From NCBI GenBank assembly GCA_050012355.1, contig JBEKHI010000008.1, positions 1-47,715 on the forward strand: a stretch of 47,715 bases of DNA, in the 5' to 3' direction. Position 1 is the first letter of the stretch. Every line of letters begins with the position of its first letter. This document shows, one piece after another, positions 1 to 8,405 of this stretch. Source of the DNA: JBEKHI01 sp050012355 (lineage in GTDB: Bacteria; Actinomycetota; Actinomycetes; Streptosporangiales; Streptosporangiaceae). Both the position numbers and the translations under genes were made by a program. Below the pieces are notes generated by a model. That model did not search any database and had not been told where the DNA came from. It saw only the letters and a program-made list of their open reading frames with translations.

Positions 1-2
1 TC

Positions 3-2420
3 GCGGAGGACCTGCAGTGGGCTGATGATGCGAGCCTGGAGGTATGGGAGCGGCTGAGTCAGGCGGTCGGCCAGCTGCCGTTGCTGCTGGTGGGGTCGTT
101 GCGGTCGGCGCCGGTGCGGGATGAGGTGCAGGAGCTGGTGCGGGGGGTCGCGGCGGGCCCGGGGGTGGTGCTGGAGGTGGGGCCGCTGGCGGCCGGGGAG
201 GTGGCGGAGCTGGCGGCCGACCTGCTGGGGGCGCGGTGGGGCCGGCGGCTGGCCGGGCTGGCGAGCCGGGCCGGCGGTAATCCGCTGTATGTCCGTGAGC
301 TGCTGGACGCGCTGGTGCGTGATGGCGAGGTGGTGGTGTACGGCGGGGTCGCGGAGCTGGTCGCTGAGCCGGATGCGATACCACAGACGCTGGCCGCGGC
401 GATCGGTGAGCGGCTCGGGGTGCTGAGCGTCGAGGCGGTCCGGGTGCTGCGGTGCGCGGCGGTGCTGGGGCAGGAGTTCTCGGTCGATGACCTGGCCGGG
501 GTCACCGGCAGGCCGGTCGGCGAACTGGCGGCTCCGGTGGCGCAGGCGGTCGCGGCCGGAGTGGTAGCCCCGGCGGCGGACCAGGCGATGGTGTTCCGGC
601 ACGGGCTGATCCGCCAGGCGGTCTATGAGGGGATCCCGGTGGCGGTCCGCGGCGCCCTGCACCGGCAGGCAGCCCGGGCACTGGCCCAGGCCGGCGAACC
701 GCCAGAACGCGTCGCCGCCCACCTCATGGCCGCCCCCGCCACCGACGACGAATGGACCTCGGAGTGGCTGGCGGAGGCAGCCCCGGTGCTTGTCTACCGG
801 GCACCCGCGGTAGCCGCCCAGCTGCTGCGCCGGTCAGTAAGGCAGCTGCCCTCGCAAGATCACCGCCGGGAGATCCTCGAGGCCGGCTTGGTCACCGCGG
901 CCTCGCAGCTCCTGGACGGCGAGGAGGTGGAACGGGTCGCCCGGTCGCTGCTGGCCCGCACCACCGACCCGGACCGCGCGGCAGAAGTCAGCTGGCTGCT
1001 ATCGGCCACGCTGGCGCAGACCGGGCGGCTGGCCGAGAGCATCGAGGTGGCCAGCCAGGCACTGGCCAGGACCGGCACCAGCGACGTATGGTCGGCCCGG
1101 CTCCTCGCCCGCCAGGCGACAGCCGCTCTCACCCGCGGCCCGTTTGATCAGGGGGAGCAAGCGCTGCGGGAGGCACTGGCCGTCGCGGAGCGAATCGGGG
1201 ACGGATTCGCCATCGGCTTTGTCCTGCATTACCTGTCAATGGTGTCATCGGCCCAGCGTGATTACGTCGGCGCCCAAGCGTGCGTGGACCGGGCGCTGGA
1301 AGTGCTGCGTGACGACCCGGGATTCGGCGGGCAGGCCCCTGAGCTGCGGCTGATGCTCATGGCCAACCGGGCAGGCTGGCTGCAGGAGGCCGACCGCCTC
1401 GGTGAGACGGGTGCCACGATCCGGGAAGCGATGGCCCTGGCCGAGCAGATCGGAACGCCCAGGCTGATGATGATCTGCACCACCGCCGCCGAGTATTACT
1501 TTGAGGTGGGCCAGTGGGACGACGCGCTCACCGTCCTGGAAACCGCGAATGGCCTGCCAACTCCCGGTTTCTTGCTCGTCCAGCTGCACGGGCAGGTCGC
1601 GCTGATCGCGGCGCACCGCGATGACTGGGCGACCGCGCTTCAGCATCTCGCGGTGGTCCAGGATCAGGACCTCACGTCTCCGGCGTTGCGGACGGTGTCG
1701 TATGCCCTGCTGCGGACGCGGGCGCTGGCGGCGGAACGGGAGGGTGACCTGGCCGCGGCGGTAGCGGTACTGGCGCCCTGCCTGGACGAGGATCTCGGCG
1801 CGGACCTGGCCCAACGGTACGTGCTGCTGACGCGGCTGGCGCGGCTGGCGGCAATGGCGGGCGACGTGGGCACGGTCCAGGCGGCCGCCGAGGCAGCGGC
1901 GGAGGATGCCGCCGCCCAGCCGCTACCGCTGCTGGAGGCGGCGGCTGATGTGTGCCGGGGTCTGGCGGCGGCGGATCCGGGGCCGCTGCTGGCCGCGGCG
2001 GCGTATTACCAGTCGGCCGGACGGCCGTTCGACCAGGCACAGGCGCTGGAGGAAGCGGCGGTGCTGCTGGCGGGGCAAGGCGAGCTGGCGGCGGCGCGCG
2101 GTGCGTACGCGGATGCGGTAGCCGGGTACCAGGCGGTTGGCGCGGTGTTCGACCTGCGCCGGGCCGATGTGCGGCTGCGGGGCCTGGGCATCCGGCGCGG
2201 ACGCCCCGGACGGCGGCGCACCCCGGACCACGGCTGGGAGGCGCTGACCCAGACCGAGCGGGTCATCGCCCGGCTCGTCGCTGGCGGGAAGTCCAACCCC
2301 GACATCGCCGCCGAGCTGGTCCTATCGCGCCGGACGGTGCAGACCCATGTCTCGCACATCCTGGCCAAGCTGGACGCCCGGTCCCGCGCCGACATCATCC
2401 GCCACGCACCCCAGGCCTAG
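3..2420 (+). CDS. LAL/MalT-like LuxR-family transcriptional regulator, N-terminus outside window
   Basis: Large ATP-binding LuxR regulator cut by the left edge. The frame is open from base 3 and begins at the Walker B region (AEDLQWADDAS), so the Walker A motif and start codon lie upstream. The middle (about residues 190-720 of the visible part) is alanine/leucine-rich helical-repeat (TPR-like) sequence. The last 65 residues are a LuxR/GerE helix-turn-helix: ALTQTERVIARLVAGGKSN, then DIAAELVLSRRTVQTHVSHI. Family members couple ligand or partner binding plus ATP turnover to DNA binding; the ligand is unknown here. It is a clear paralogue of the genes at 8406-11312 and 17000-19825, sharing the IRRGR linker and the VQTHVSHIL recognition helix. 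Its last 26 nt overlap the convergent gene at 2395-3144. The acidic pair of Walker B is ED rather than DD, a mild divergence. Family assignment is firm; target genes cannot be stated. Confidence 0.93.
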   Translation, partial: AEDLQWADDASLEVWERLSQAVGQLPLLLVGSLRSAPVRDEVQELVRGVAAGPGVVLEVGPLAAGEVAELAADLLGARWGRRLAGLASRAGGNPLYVRELLDALVRDGEVVVYGGVAELVAEPDAIPQTLAAAIGERLGVLSVEAVRVLRCAAVLGQEFSVDDLAGVTGRPVGELAAPVAQAVAAGVVAPAADQAMVFRHGLIRQAVYEGIPVAVRGALHRQAARALAQAGEPPERVAAHLMAAPATDDEWTSEWLAEAAPVLVYRAPAVAAQLLRRSVRQLPSQDHRREILEAGLVTAASQLLDGEEVERVARSLLARTTDPDRAAEVSWLLSATLAQTGRLAESIEVASQALARTGTSDVWSARLLARQATAALTRGPFDQGEQALREALAVAERIGDGFAIGFVLHYLSMVSSAQRDYVGAQACVDRALEVLRDDPGFGGQAPELRLMLMANRAGWLQEADRLGETGATIREAMALAEQIGTPRLMMICTTAAEYYFEVGQWDDALTVLETANGLPTPGFLLVQLHGQVALIAAHRDDWATALQHLAVVQDQDLTSPALRTVSYALLRTRALAAEREGDLAAAVAVLAPCLDEDLGADLAQRYVLLTRLARLAAMAGDVGTVQAAAEAAAEDAAAQPLPLLEAAADVCRGLAAADPGPLLAAAAYYQSAGRPFDQAQALEEAAVLLAGQGELAAARGAYADAVAGYQAVGAVFDLRRADVRLRGLGIRRGRPGRRRTPDHGWEALTQTERVIARLVAGGKSNPDIAAELVLSRRTVQTHVSHILAKLDARSRADIIRHAPQA

Positions 2421-3144
2421 GCTGCTGGTACCCGGCGCGCGGGTCGGCGGGAGGCCCCGGGTGCTGGTAGCCCGTCTCCCCGGTCGGCCCGCCCCGGCCG
2501 ATCCCTGGGGCTGGCTCGCCTTGCAGCCGGCTCGCCAGCACGTCCGCGGTCGGTGCGCCGATGAGCCGGTCCTGGGACGGATCCCGGGGAATCGCCCACC
2601 ATTCCCTGGTCTCGGGTCCGAACCAGACATGCCAGGCTGGATAGCGCCTGGCCAGTTCCGCGGCCTGCGCGGGGAGGGGCAGCGCGGAAAGCGGCGACTG
2701 CCAGGCCGTCTCCGGGCCGGGGACGAAATACGCCGACACTACCGGCCCGGAGACCAAGCCGGCGGCCGTCACGGGGGCGGCTCGCACGTGGACGGCTGGT
2801 CCTGTCCAGTCCAGCCCGGTGACAAAGAAGCCGTGTCCGGCGCGGGTAGCGTGCCCGATGGCGATCGCGGCGATCCCGGCCGCACCCGCCGCGATATCGC
2901 GGCTGTCCGGCCGCCGGGCCGTCAGCCCGGCGATGAAATCGCTGGCCTCCATCGCCTGGTCATACCGCGCGGGAAAGACCTTGCGCCAGCGGGAGGCGCG
3001 CCCAGGACCGGGCGGGCCGGGCGGGCCAGGCGGACGGGAACCGGTGCGCCTGGCCGCGTTGTGCTGTACGGGTACCACGACGTCCCCTGGCTGACGGGTA
3101 CGAGCCGGCGACGGGGAGGAGGCATCGATGCTGGATGGGCCCAT
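2395..3144 (-). CDS. Hypothetical actinobacterial protein with Trp-rich motif and Pro/Gly tails
   Basis: 249-residue protein of no assigned function. The N-terminal 50 residues and the C-terminal 45 residues are Pro/Gly/Arg-rich and probably disordered; the C-terminus repeats GYQHPG and GYQQPRPG. The central part (about residues 60-200) looks folded, with an Ala/Gly/Ile-rich helix (DIAAGAAGIAAIAIG) and a Trp-rich segment, YPAWHVWFGPETREWWAIPR. Similar Trp-rich segments occur in many actinomycete hypotheticals, which argues for a real gene. Codon usage and third-position GC fit this strand better than the overlapping plus-strand frame. It converges on the LuxR gene with a 26-nt overlap. No Shine-Dalgarno precedes the first ATG, so an internal start is possible and the Arg/Pro-rich first 50 residues are the least certain part. 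Confidence 0.7.
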   Translation of the reverse strand: MGPSSIDASSPSPARTRQPGDVVVPVQHNAARRTGSRPPGPPGPPGPGRASRWRKVFPARYDQAMEASDFIAGLTARRPDSRDIAAGAAGIAAIAIGHATRAGHGFFVTGLDWTGPAVHVRAAPVTAAGLVSGPVVSAYFVPGPETAWQSPLSALPLPAQAAELARRYPAWHVWFGPETREWWAIPRDPSQDRLIGAPTADVLASRLQGEPAPGIGRGGPTGETGYQHPGPPADPRAGYQQPRPGVRGG

Positions 3145-3314
3145 GCCGACAATACGCCCGGGACTGGGTCAAACTATCAAGCCGTCCTCGGTGAAGGACC
3201 CGGCACCGGCGCCGCGTATTGCTGTCAGCGCCATACTGCGCGGGCAGCCTGCCCGGTGCCAGCGCTGTGGGTGTCCGGTGCCTCGCGGCTGTCGTCACCA
3301 CTGAGGGCGGAAGA

Positions 3315-5840
3315 ATGCGTCTGCGTCAACGTTCGATCCGGGCCAGGGTGCTCGTTCTTGTATTGTTCCCGCTGCTGGCTTTGCTGGGCTTGTACGCGTT
3401 CGCCGCGACCATTACCGCGGGCGACGCCATCACGCTGGCCCGCGCCACCGATGTGCGGAATTCCCTTGCCGATCCCGTCGGGCTCTTCACCGGCCAGCTT
3501 CAGGGTGAGTGCATCCTCGCGACGGTCTACCTGGCCGCGCCTAGCCCGCAGGACCGCGCCGCGCTAACCGAGCAGGAAGGCAAGACAGACGCGGATCTGG
3601 CGGTGGTACGCCAGGCGGCCGACTCGGCCAGCTTTACGAGCGCATCGTCGTCCGCGGTCAAGGCGGCCATGGCCGTCACGCTCCGCGAGGCGGCCGGCCT
3701 GCCGGCGCTTCGCGCGAAGGTCATCTCCGGCGCGATCGACCGAGCGGCCGAGCAGAGCGCGTACAGCCAGTTGATCGCGGCCAGCATGCACGCCATCAGC
3801 GAGTCCATCCTGCAGATGCCCGACGTTCTGATGGTGAACCAGTCCCTCGCCGACCTGCGGATGGCCGAGGCGGACGACATCCTCGTGCAGTCGGAGGCGC
3901 TGCTCGTCGGTGACCTGACCGCCCGGCACTTCCCCGCCGCCGATCATGCCCAGTTCGCCCGGTTGGTCGGCCAGTACCAGGGTCTGATGGCGGAGGCCAT
4001 GCCGGACCTGGAGCCCGTATACCTGGCGTCGTTCCAGCACGCGTTCAGCCCGCGTACCCTCGCCGCGCTGCAAGCAGACGAGAACACCGTGATCAATTCG
4101 CCGGCCGGTGCGCTGCCCCGGGTGAACCTGACCTCCTACTATCAGGCGGCCGGAGCTGTGGTCTACGGGCTGGGAATAGCGGGCTACCAGGTCGGGCAAG
4201 CGCTGGCCAGCTCGCTGCACCAGGCGGCGGGGCCGATCGACCTGAGGCTCTACCTGGCGGGCGGCCTGGGGCTGATGGCCATCATCGTGACGATTCTGGT
4301 CTCTGTCTGGACCGGTCGCGGTCTGGTGCGGCAACTCGCCGAGCTCCGCCAGGGCGCGCTGGAACTGGCGCACCGGCGGCTGCCCGGGGTCATCGTACGG
4401 CTGAGCGCGGGCGAGGAAGTCGACATCGAAGCCGAGGCGCCGCCCCTGGCCACCAGCCCGGACGAGATCGGGCAGGTCAGGCAGGCGTTCAACTCGGTGC
4501 AGCGGTCGGCCATCGAGGCCGCGGTCAGCCAGGCCAGGCTGCGGGCCGGGATCAGTACGATCTTCCGCAACCTAGCCCAGCGCAGCCAGGCGCTGCTGCA
4601 TCAGCAGCTCAGCCTGCTGGACGCCCTTGAGCAGCGCGCCACCGAGCCCGCGGAGCTGGAAGGGCTGTTCCGGATCGACCACCTGACAACGCGGATGCGC
4701 CGGCACGCCGAAGGTCTCGTCGTGCTGGCCGGTGACCGCCCCGGGCGTACCTGGACCGATCCGGTCCCGATGTCGGACGTGCTGCGCGGCTCGGTCGCCG
4801 AGGTGGTCGACTACGCACGGATCCGCGTAGTGTGCACCAGCCGTGCCGCGCTGGAGGGACTGGCCGTGGCCGACGCGATCCACCTGATCGCGGAACTGGC
4901 GGAGAACGCCACCGTGTTCTCCCCGCCGCAGACCCCGGTGCGGATCGTCGGCAGCCAGGTGGTTCACGGCTTCGCGGTCGAGATCGAAGACCGCGGTCTT
5001 GGCATGTCAGAGGAGACGATGGCGAGATACAACGCCATGTTCCTCAACCCGCCGTCGCTGAATCTCCAGGAGAGCGGACAGCTGGGCCTGTATGTGGCCG
5101 CCCGCCTCGCTCACCGGCACGACATCCGCATCACCCTTCGCTCCTCGCCGTTCGGCGGGACCACGGCGATCGTGCTCATACCGCTCGGCTTGATCGTGGC
5201 CTCAGGCAAGGATGCCTGGGCTCAGGCGGCCGGGCCGGCCGAAGGACCCCGGCGGGGCTCAGGCCCGCTCACCGGCCGCCACGCGTCTCGCGTCACCGGT
5301 ACCCCGGTCGCGCAGGGCGGCGTCGTTCCTGGCCGCAACGGAGACGGCCCGCACGGCAGTGGTGAGCCGCGGGGCACTGGCACCCTGACGGCGGACGGAT
5401 CGGGACCGTGGGAACTGCCGGAATGGATGTACAGCAACGGAAATGGAAACGGAAACGGAAACGGAGCCGGGCCGAGAGACCGGCGGGCCGAGCCGCCGGA
5501 GCAGCCCGCGGCGGGCGGGACCAGCCTGACCGACTTCGAACTACCGCGCCGGGTCCGGCAGGCGAGCCTGTCCCCGCAGCTGCGGGAGCCAGAGTCGCCG
5601 GACGCCGCGGTCAGCGACGACGGGGCGGCAGCCGAGCCCTCGGCAGATAACATCCGCGACGCGATGTCAGCAATGCAGCGTGGCTGGGAACGCGGCCGTG
5701 GGGACGACAACTGGCCAGCCGAGTCCGGTGCCACCCCGCCAAGTGGCACAGCCGCGCCGGGGCGTCCCGAGGCCCGGGCCGATACCGACGGGCCACCGGA
5801 GCCGCCGCCCGCGGACGGCATCGACGAAGCGGCCACCTAG
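3315..5840 (+). CDS. cvnA: Conservon sensor histidine kinase-like protein (CvnA type, NIT domain)
   Basis: First gene of a four-gene conservon. Domains: TM1 at residues 9-28, a large extracytoplasmic nitrate/nitrite-sensing-type (NIT) helical domain to about 310, TM2 at about 312-332, a HAMP-like linker, then a GHKL ATPase (about 515-622) with N-box ELAENATVFSPP, G1 box DRGLGMS and a QLGLYVAARLAHRHDI segment. As in other CvnA proteins no classical phospho-acceptor H-box is evident. The final 215 residues are disordered, Gly/Pro/Asp-rich and contain an (Asn-Gly)5 tract. The ATG at 3315 is preferred over the upstream in-frame ATG at 3219: it is followed directly by MRLRQRSIRARVLVLVLFP (basic patch then TM), with a GAGGGCGGAAG purine tract before it. 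The family organises membrane signalling complexes with CvnB-D and affects development and antibiotic production in Streptomyces. The signal is unknown. Confidence 0.93.
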   Translation: MRLRQRSIRARVLVLVLFPLLALLGLYAFAATITAGDAITLARATDVRNSLADPVGLFTGQLQGECILATVYLAAPSPQDRAALTEQEGKTDADLAVVRQAADSASFTSASSSAVKAAMAVTLREAAGLPALRAKVISGAIDRAAEQSAYSQLIAASMHAISESILQMPDVLMVNQSLADLRMAEADDILVQSEALLVGDLTARHFPAADHAQFARLVGQYQGLMAEAMPDLEPVYLASFQHAFSPRTLAALQADENTVINSPAGALPRVNLTSYYQAAGAVVYGLGIAGYQVGQALASSLHQAAGPIDLRLYLAGGLGLMAIIVTILVSVWTGRGLVRQLAELRQGALELAHRRLPGVIVRLSAGEEVDIEAEAPPLATSPDEIGQVRQAFNSVQRSAIEAAVSQARLRAGISTIFRNLAQRSQALLHQQLSLLDALEQRATEPAELEGLFRIDHLTTRMRRHAEGLVVLAGDRPGRTWTDPVPMSDVLRGSVAEVVDYARIRVVCTSRAALEGLAVADAIHLIAELAENATVFSPPQTPVRIVGSQVVHGFAVEIEDRGLGMSEETMARYNAMFLNPPSLNLQESGQLGLYVAARLAHRHDIRITLRSSPFGGTTAIVLIPLGLIVASGKDAWAQAAGPAEGPRRGSGPLTGRHASRVTGTPVAQGGVVPGRNGDGPHGSGEPRGTGTLTADGSGPWELPEWMYSNGNGNGNGNGAGPRDRRAEPPEQPAAGGTSLTDFELPRRVRQASLSPQLREPESPDAAVSDDGAAAEPSADNIRDAMSAMQRGWERGRGDDNWPAESGATPPSGTAAPGRPEARADTDGPPEPPPADGIDEAAT
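5436..5465. repeat. In-frame hexanucleotide tandem repeat (AACGGA-type, five units) inside cvnA
   Basis: Five consecutive 6-bp units (AACGGA, AATGGA, then AACGGA three times) encode five Asn-Gly pairs in the disordered tail of the conservon kinase. Unit loss or gain keeps the frame, so length variation would be tolerated. Confidence 0.9.
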
Positions 5841-5860
5841 CGCTACCGGAGAGGCTGGAG

Positions 5861-6268
5861 ATGACATTCAGCGTATCTATCGACTGGTTGCTCGACGACC
5901 TAGTCAACCGTATCCCTCAGATCGAGAAGGCCGTTGTGCTGTCCAGGGACGGGCTGGCCAACGGCTCCTCAGCCATCCTCGACCGCGAAGACGCGGAACG
6001 GCTAGCGGCAATCGCGGCCGGCTTTCATAGCCTTGCCCGCGGAGCCGCCGGATACCTGGACGGCTACCAGGTCCGCCAGGTCGTCGTGGAGATGGCGGGA
6101 GCCTACTTGTTCATTACCACGGCCGGAGAGAACGGCTGCCTGGCCGTGGTCGCCAAAACCACCGTGGATGTGGGCCTGATCGCTTACGAGATGGCCTTGC
6201 TCGTCAGGCGGATCAGCCCGCACCTGCCGCCGCTGCGGCGGGTGTCGCTCGGTGATGGACTGACGTGA
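5861..6268 (+). CDS. cvnB: Conservon roadblock/LC7 domain protein (CvnB type)
   Basis: 135 residues, the usual size of a stand-alone roadblock/LC7 protein, a fold that binds small Ras-like GTPases of the MglA type. Visible features are an N-terminal helix WLLDDLVNRIPQIEKAVVLS, the strand 'VVLSRDGLANGSS', and a C-terminal strand/helix ending at PHLPPLRRVS. It starts 20 nt after cvnA and is preceded by GGAGAGGCTGGAG, a strong ribosome binding site. By family knowledge CvnB binds the GTPase CvnD and may regulate its nucleotide state at the membrane with CvnA. The complete order A-B-C-D makes the assignment secure. Confidence 0.93.
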   Translation: MTFSVSIDWLLDDLVNRIPQIEKAVVLSRDGLANGSSAILDREDAERLAAIAAGFHSLARGAAGYLDGYQVRQVVVEMAGAYLFITTAGENGCLAVVAKTTVDVGLIAYEMALLVRRISPHLPPLRRVSLGDGLT

Positions 6269-6272
6269 CCTG

Positions 6273-6647
6273 ATGTGGCCGTCGGGCGAGCGATGGGTCA
6301 ACCAGGAGGCGGGACCGGTCATCCGCCCCTATGCCCTGGTGGGCGGGCGGACTCAGCCCTCGGGGGAGCGGTTCGACCTGATCGCGATGGTCCATGCCCG
6401 GCGCGGGATCGACCCGGACCCGGCCAGCCTGGAGCCGGAGCACCTGCTGGTGCTGCGGCTGTGCCGGCTGCCGACGTCGATTGCCGACCTCTCGGCCGGG
6501 CTGAGCCTGCCGGTCGGCGTGGTCCGGGTCATTCTCGCAGACCTGCGGGAACAGGGCTTTGTGCTGATCTACAAGCCAATACCACCTGCTCAATTGCCTA
6601 CTGCGAAAATCCTTAGGAGAGTGGCCGATGGCCTCCGCCGACTCTGA
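6273..6647 (+). CDS. cvnC: Conservon DUF742 protein (CvnC type)
   Basis: 124-residue DUF742 protein. The diagnostic N-terminal segment GPVIRPYALVGGRTQPSGE is present, followed by a winged-helix-like region (HLLVLRLCRLPTSIADLSAG, then LPVGVVRVILADLREQGFV). DUF742 proteins are the third member of conservons and probably couple the sensor to transcription or complex assembly; no catalytic residues are known. The gene begins 5 nt after cvnB ends, and its last 20 nt overlap the start of cvnD, indicating translational coupling. The ribosome binding site is weak, in line with coupling to cvnB. Confidence 0.92.
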   Translation: MWPSGERWVNQEAGPVIRPYALVGGRTQPSGERFDLIAMVHARRGIDPDPASLEPEHLLVLRLCRLPTSIADLSAGLSLPVGVVRVILADLREQGFVLIYKPIPPAQLPTAKILRRVADGLRRL

Positions 6648-7224
6648 GCTGATCGAGCGCCCCGCCGCCACCCCCATAGCGATAAAGCTCCTGGTCGCCG
6701 GAGGTTTCGGGGTAGGGAAAACAACCTTGGTGCGGGCAGTCACCGAAATCAAGTCGCTGCACACCGAGGAATTGATCAGTGACGCCAGCGAGGACTATGA
6801 GAGGCTCGGCGACGCCAGGACCAAGACCACCACGACGGTCGCGCTGGACTTCGGCCGGATCACCATTGACGACGACATCGTGCTGTACCTCTTCGGCACG
6901 CCAGGCCAGGAGCGATTCTGGTTCATGTGGAATGAGCTGGCGTACGGTGCGGTGGGTGTGATCGTCTTGGCCGATACACGTCGGCTGGCCGATTCATTCG
7001 CTGCCATCGACTACTTCGAGTTGCGGCGCATCCCGTTTGTGGTGGCTATTAACAACTTCGACGGAGCGCCTCGTTTCCATTCCGAGGCGGTGCGCGTCGC
7101 GTTGGACCTGGACCAAGAGGTCCCGGTCATCTCGTGTGATGCCCGGGACCGCATCTCTTGCCGGGACGCGCTCGTCGTGCTGGTCGAACATGCCCGCCGG
7201 GTGCTGGAGTCGGCGGCGCCCTGA
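6628..7224 (+). CDS. cvnD: Conservon small Ras-like GTPase (CvnD type)
   Basis: 198-residue P-loop GTPase of the MglA/conservon class. G1 is GGFGVGKTT (residues 25-33), G2 is a threonine run RTKTTTTVALDFG (about 64-76), G3 is FGTPGQERF (89-97), and G4 is INNFDG (about 141-146), the altered NNFD version usual in this family in place of NKxD. It overlaps cvnC by 20 nt and closes the operon. A purine tract (CTTAGGAGAG) precedes the ATG. By analogy it cycles between GTP and GDP and is recruited to the membrane by CvnA/CvnB. It converges on the sigma factor gene with 21 nt between stops and no clear terminator there. Confidence 0.95.
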   Translation: MASADSELIERPAATPIAIKLLVAGGFGVGKTTLVRAVTEIKSLHTEELISDASEDYERLGDARTKTTTTVALDFGRITIDDDIVLYLFGTPGQERFWFMWNELAYGAVGVIVLADTRRLADSFAAIDYFELRRIPFVVAINNFDGAPRFHSEAVRVALDLDQEVPVISCDARDRISCRDALVVLVEHARRVLESAAP

Positions 7225-7245
7225 GTGTCTTAGCGCCTGAGCGTC

Positions 7246-7875
7246 TTAGGGCAGTTCTCCTGAATCAGCCGGGTAGTCGGCTTCTCGCGGCGAGGGGGCG
7301 AGCCGGCGCAGCGCTCGCAGGGCGTAGTAGCTACGGGACTTGACCGTTCCAGCGGGAATGCCGAGGATCTCAGCGGTCTCAACGACGGAATGGCCGTGGA
7401 AGTACATTTCCGTGATGACCTCGCGGTGCCCCGGGCTGAGCTGGGCCATGGCGGCGCGCACGTCCAGAGCTTCGACTGTCTGTTCAATTAGTTCGATTGG
7501 GTCAGGCAGTTCGGTGTGCCGATCGTCGATGATCTCCTCGGCCGCCTCGGAGCGGCGGCGGGCCCGCCACATGTCGATGGCGATGTGCCGGGTGACAGTG
7601 AACAGCCATGGCCTGATCGCGGTCTGGCCAGTTCCTACGATCTCGGGATGGCGCCAGGCTCGCAGCAGCGCCTCCTGGACGATGTCCTCGGCCCGTTGCC
7701 GGTCGCCAAGGGTTAGCTTGAGTGCGAACCGTCGCAGCGCGGCACCGTGTGCGTGCCACAGTTCGCCGATGGCCTGATCGTCGGCGGTGGCTGCGCCCGT
7801 CTTGGTGCCTTGACCTGGGGGGAGTAGCGTATTGCGAGATGTACGGCCGCCCGGATATGCCATGGCGGGTGTCAT
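7246..7875 (-). CDS. ECF-type RNA polymerase sigma factor
   Basis: 209-residue sigma-70 family factor of the ECF class with region 2 (ELWHAHGAALRRFALKL, then AEDIVQEALLRAWRHPE, then PWLFTVTRHIAIDMWRARRR) and region 4 (LSPGHREVITEMYFHGHS, then TAEILGIPAGTVKSRSYYAL). Regions 1 and 3 are absent, as expected. The ATG at 7875 (MTPAMAYPGG) is chosen over the longer frame start at 8016 because AAGAGGAGAGGA lies just upstream at good spacing, and the extra 47 residues are low-quality Arg/Pro sequence. No anti-sigma gene follows it; the nearest candidate in the window is the zinc-finger protein at 16688, about 9 kb away. It reads toward the conservon end to end. Confidence 0.93.
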   Translation of the reverse strand: MTPAMAYPGGRTSRNTLLPPGQGTKTGAATADDQAIGELWHAHGAALRRFALKLTLGDRQRAEDIVQEALLRAWRHPEIVGTGQTAIRPWLFTVTRHIAIDMWRARRRSEAAEEIIDDRHTELPDPIELIEQTVEALDVRAAMAQLSPGHREVITEMYFHGHSVVETAEILGIPAGTVKSRSYYALRALRRLAPSPREADYPADSGELP

Positions 7876-8405
7876 GGTGGATCCTCTCCTCTTGGGCTTG
7901 CTGCCGGAAACGGGTTCTGCTTCCGTATGCTGCCTATCTTCGGCGGTCCCCCGCATCCGCGGTATCGGCCATCTCAGTGAGATTCGGTCGCCGGTGCCAG
8001 TGAAACAGTCGTACATTGCTGGGGCGTATGATAGTAATGACCAGGAATATAACGGTGGAGTCCCTGGCCGGGCCGGCTGGCTCGCGCCGTACGGCGCGTC
8101 CGCGTGTTAGCACGGGCTCAGGTCAGCCTCGGGTCCTCGGTCCGAGAGCACTTTCCGCAGCTCATGATCATAAAACGACGGTCACGCTTGCCTCCGTTTC
8201 CGTGGTCTCCAGTAATGGGGCCCGGGTCGTCGGCATCGTCGCGGTAATCTCCATTCCGCGTCGCGGCTCGTCATTTCTTGGTTGGCGGCCAGCGGTGCGA
8301 TGTTCGCCGGCTGAGCCGTTCGCTAGTACTGGGCGCCTGTTACTCGTCAGTATTGAATTGGTTTTGTGTTGATAACGGGTGAAATAATGCATTTCCTATT
8401 ACGAT
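7876..8405. other. 530-bp divergent intergenic region
   Basis: Lies between the ECF sigma gene and the second LuxR gene, which diverge. Small frames on both strands lack ribosome binding sites and recognisable products. The last 80 bp before the LuxR gene are markedly AT-rich (TTGAATTGGTTTTGTGTTGA, then TAATGCATTT), and a TATGAT hexamer occurs near 8027. This is the likely site of the promoters for both genes, but no spaced -35/-10 pair is convincing. Confidence 0.5.

Noticed and set aside
2347..3567. 406-codon plus-strand open frame
   Set aside because: Antisense to the Trp-rich hypothetical gene and then out of frame with the conservon kinase; Arg/Gly/Pro-rich without domains.
8016..8372. 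118-codon frame in the divergent intergenic region
   Set aside because: No ribosome binding site and no recognisable product; it overlaps the sequence upstream of the sigma gene.
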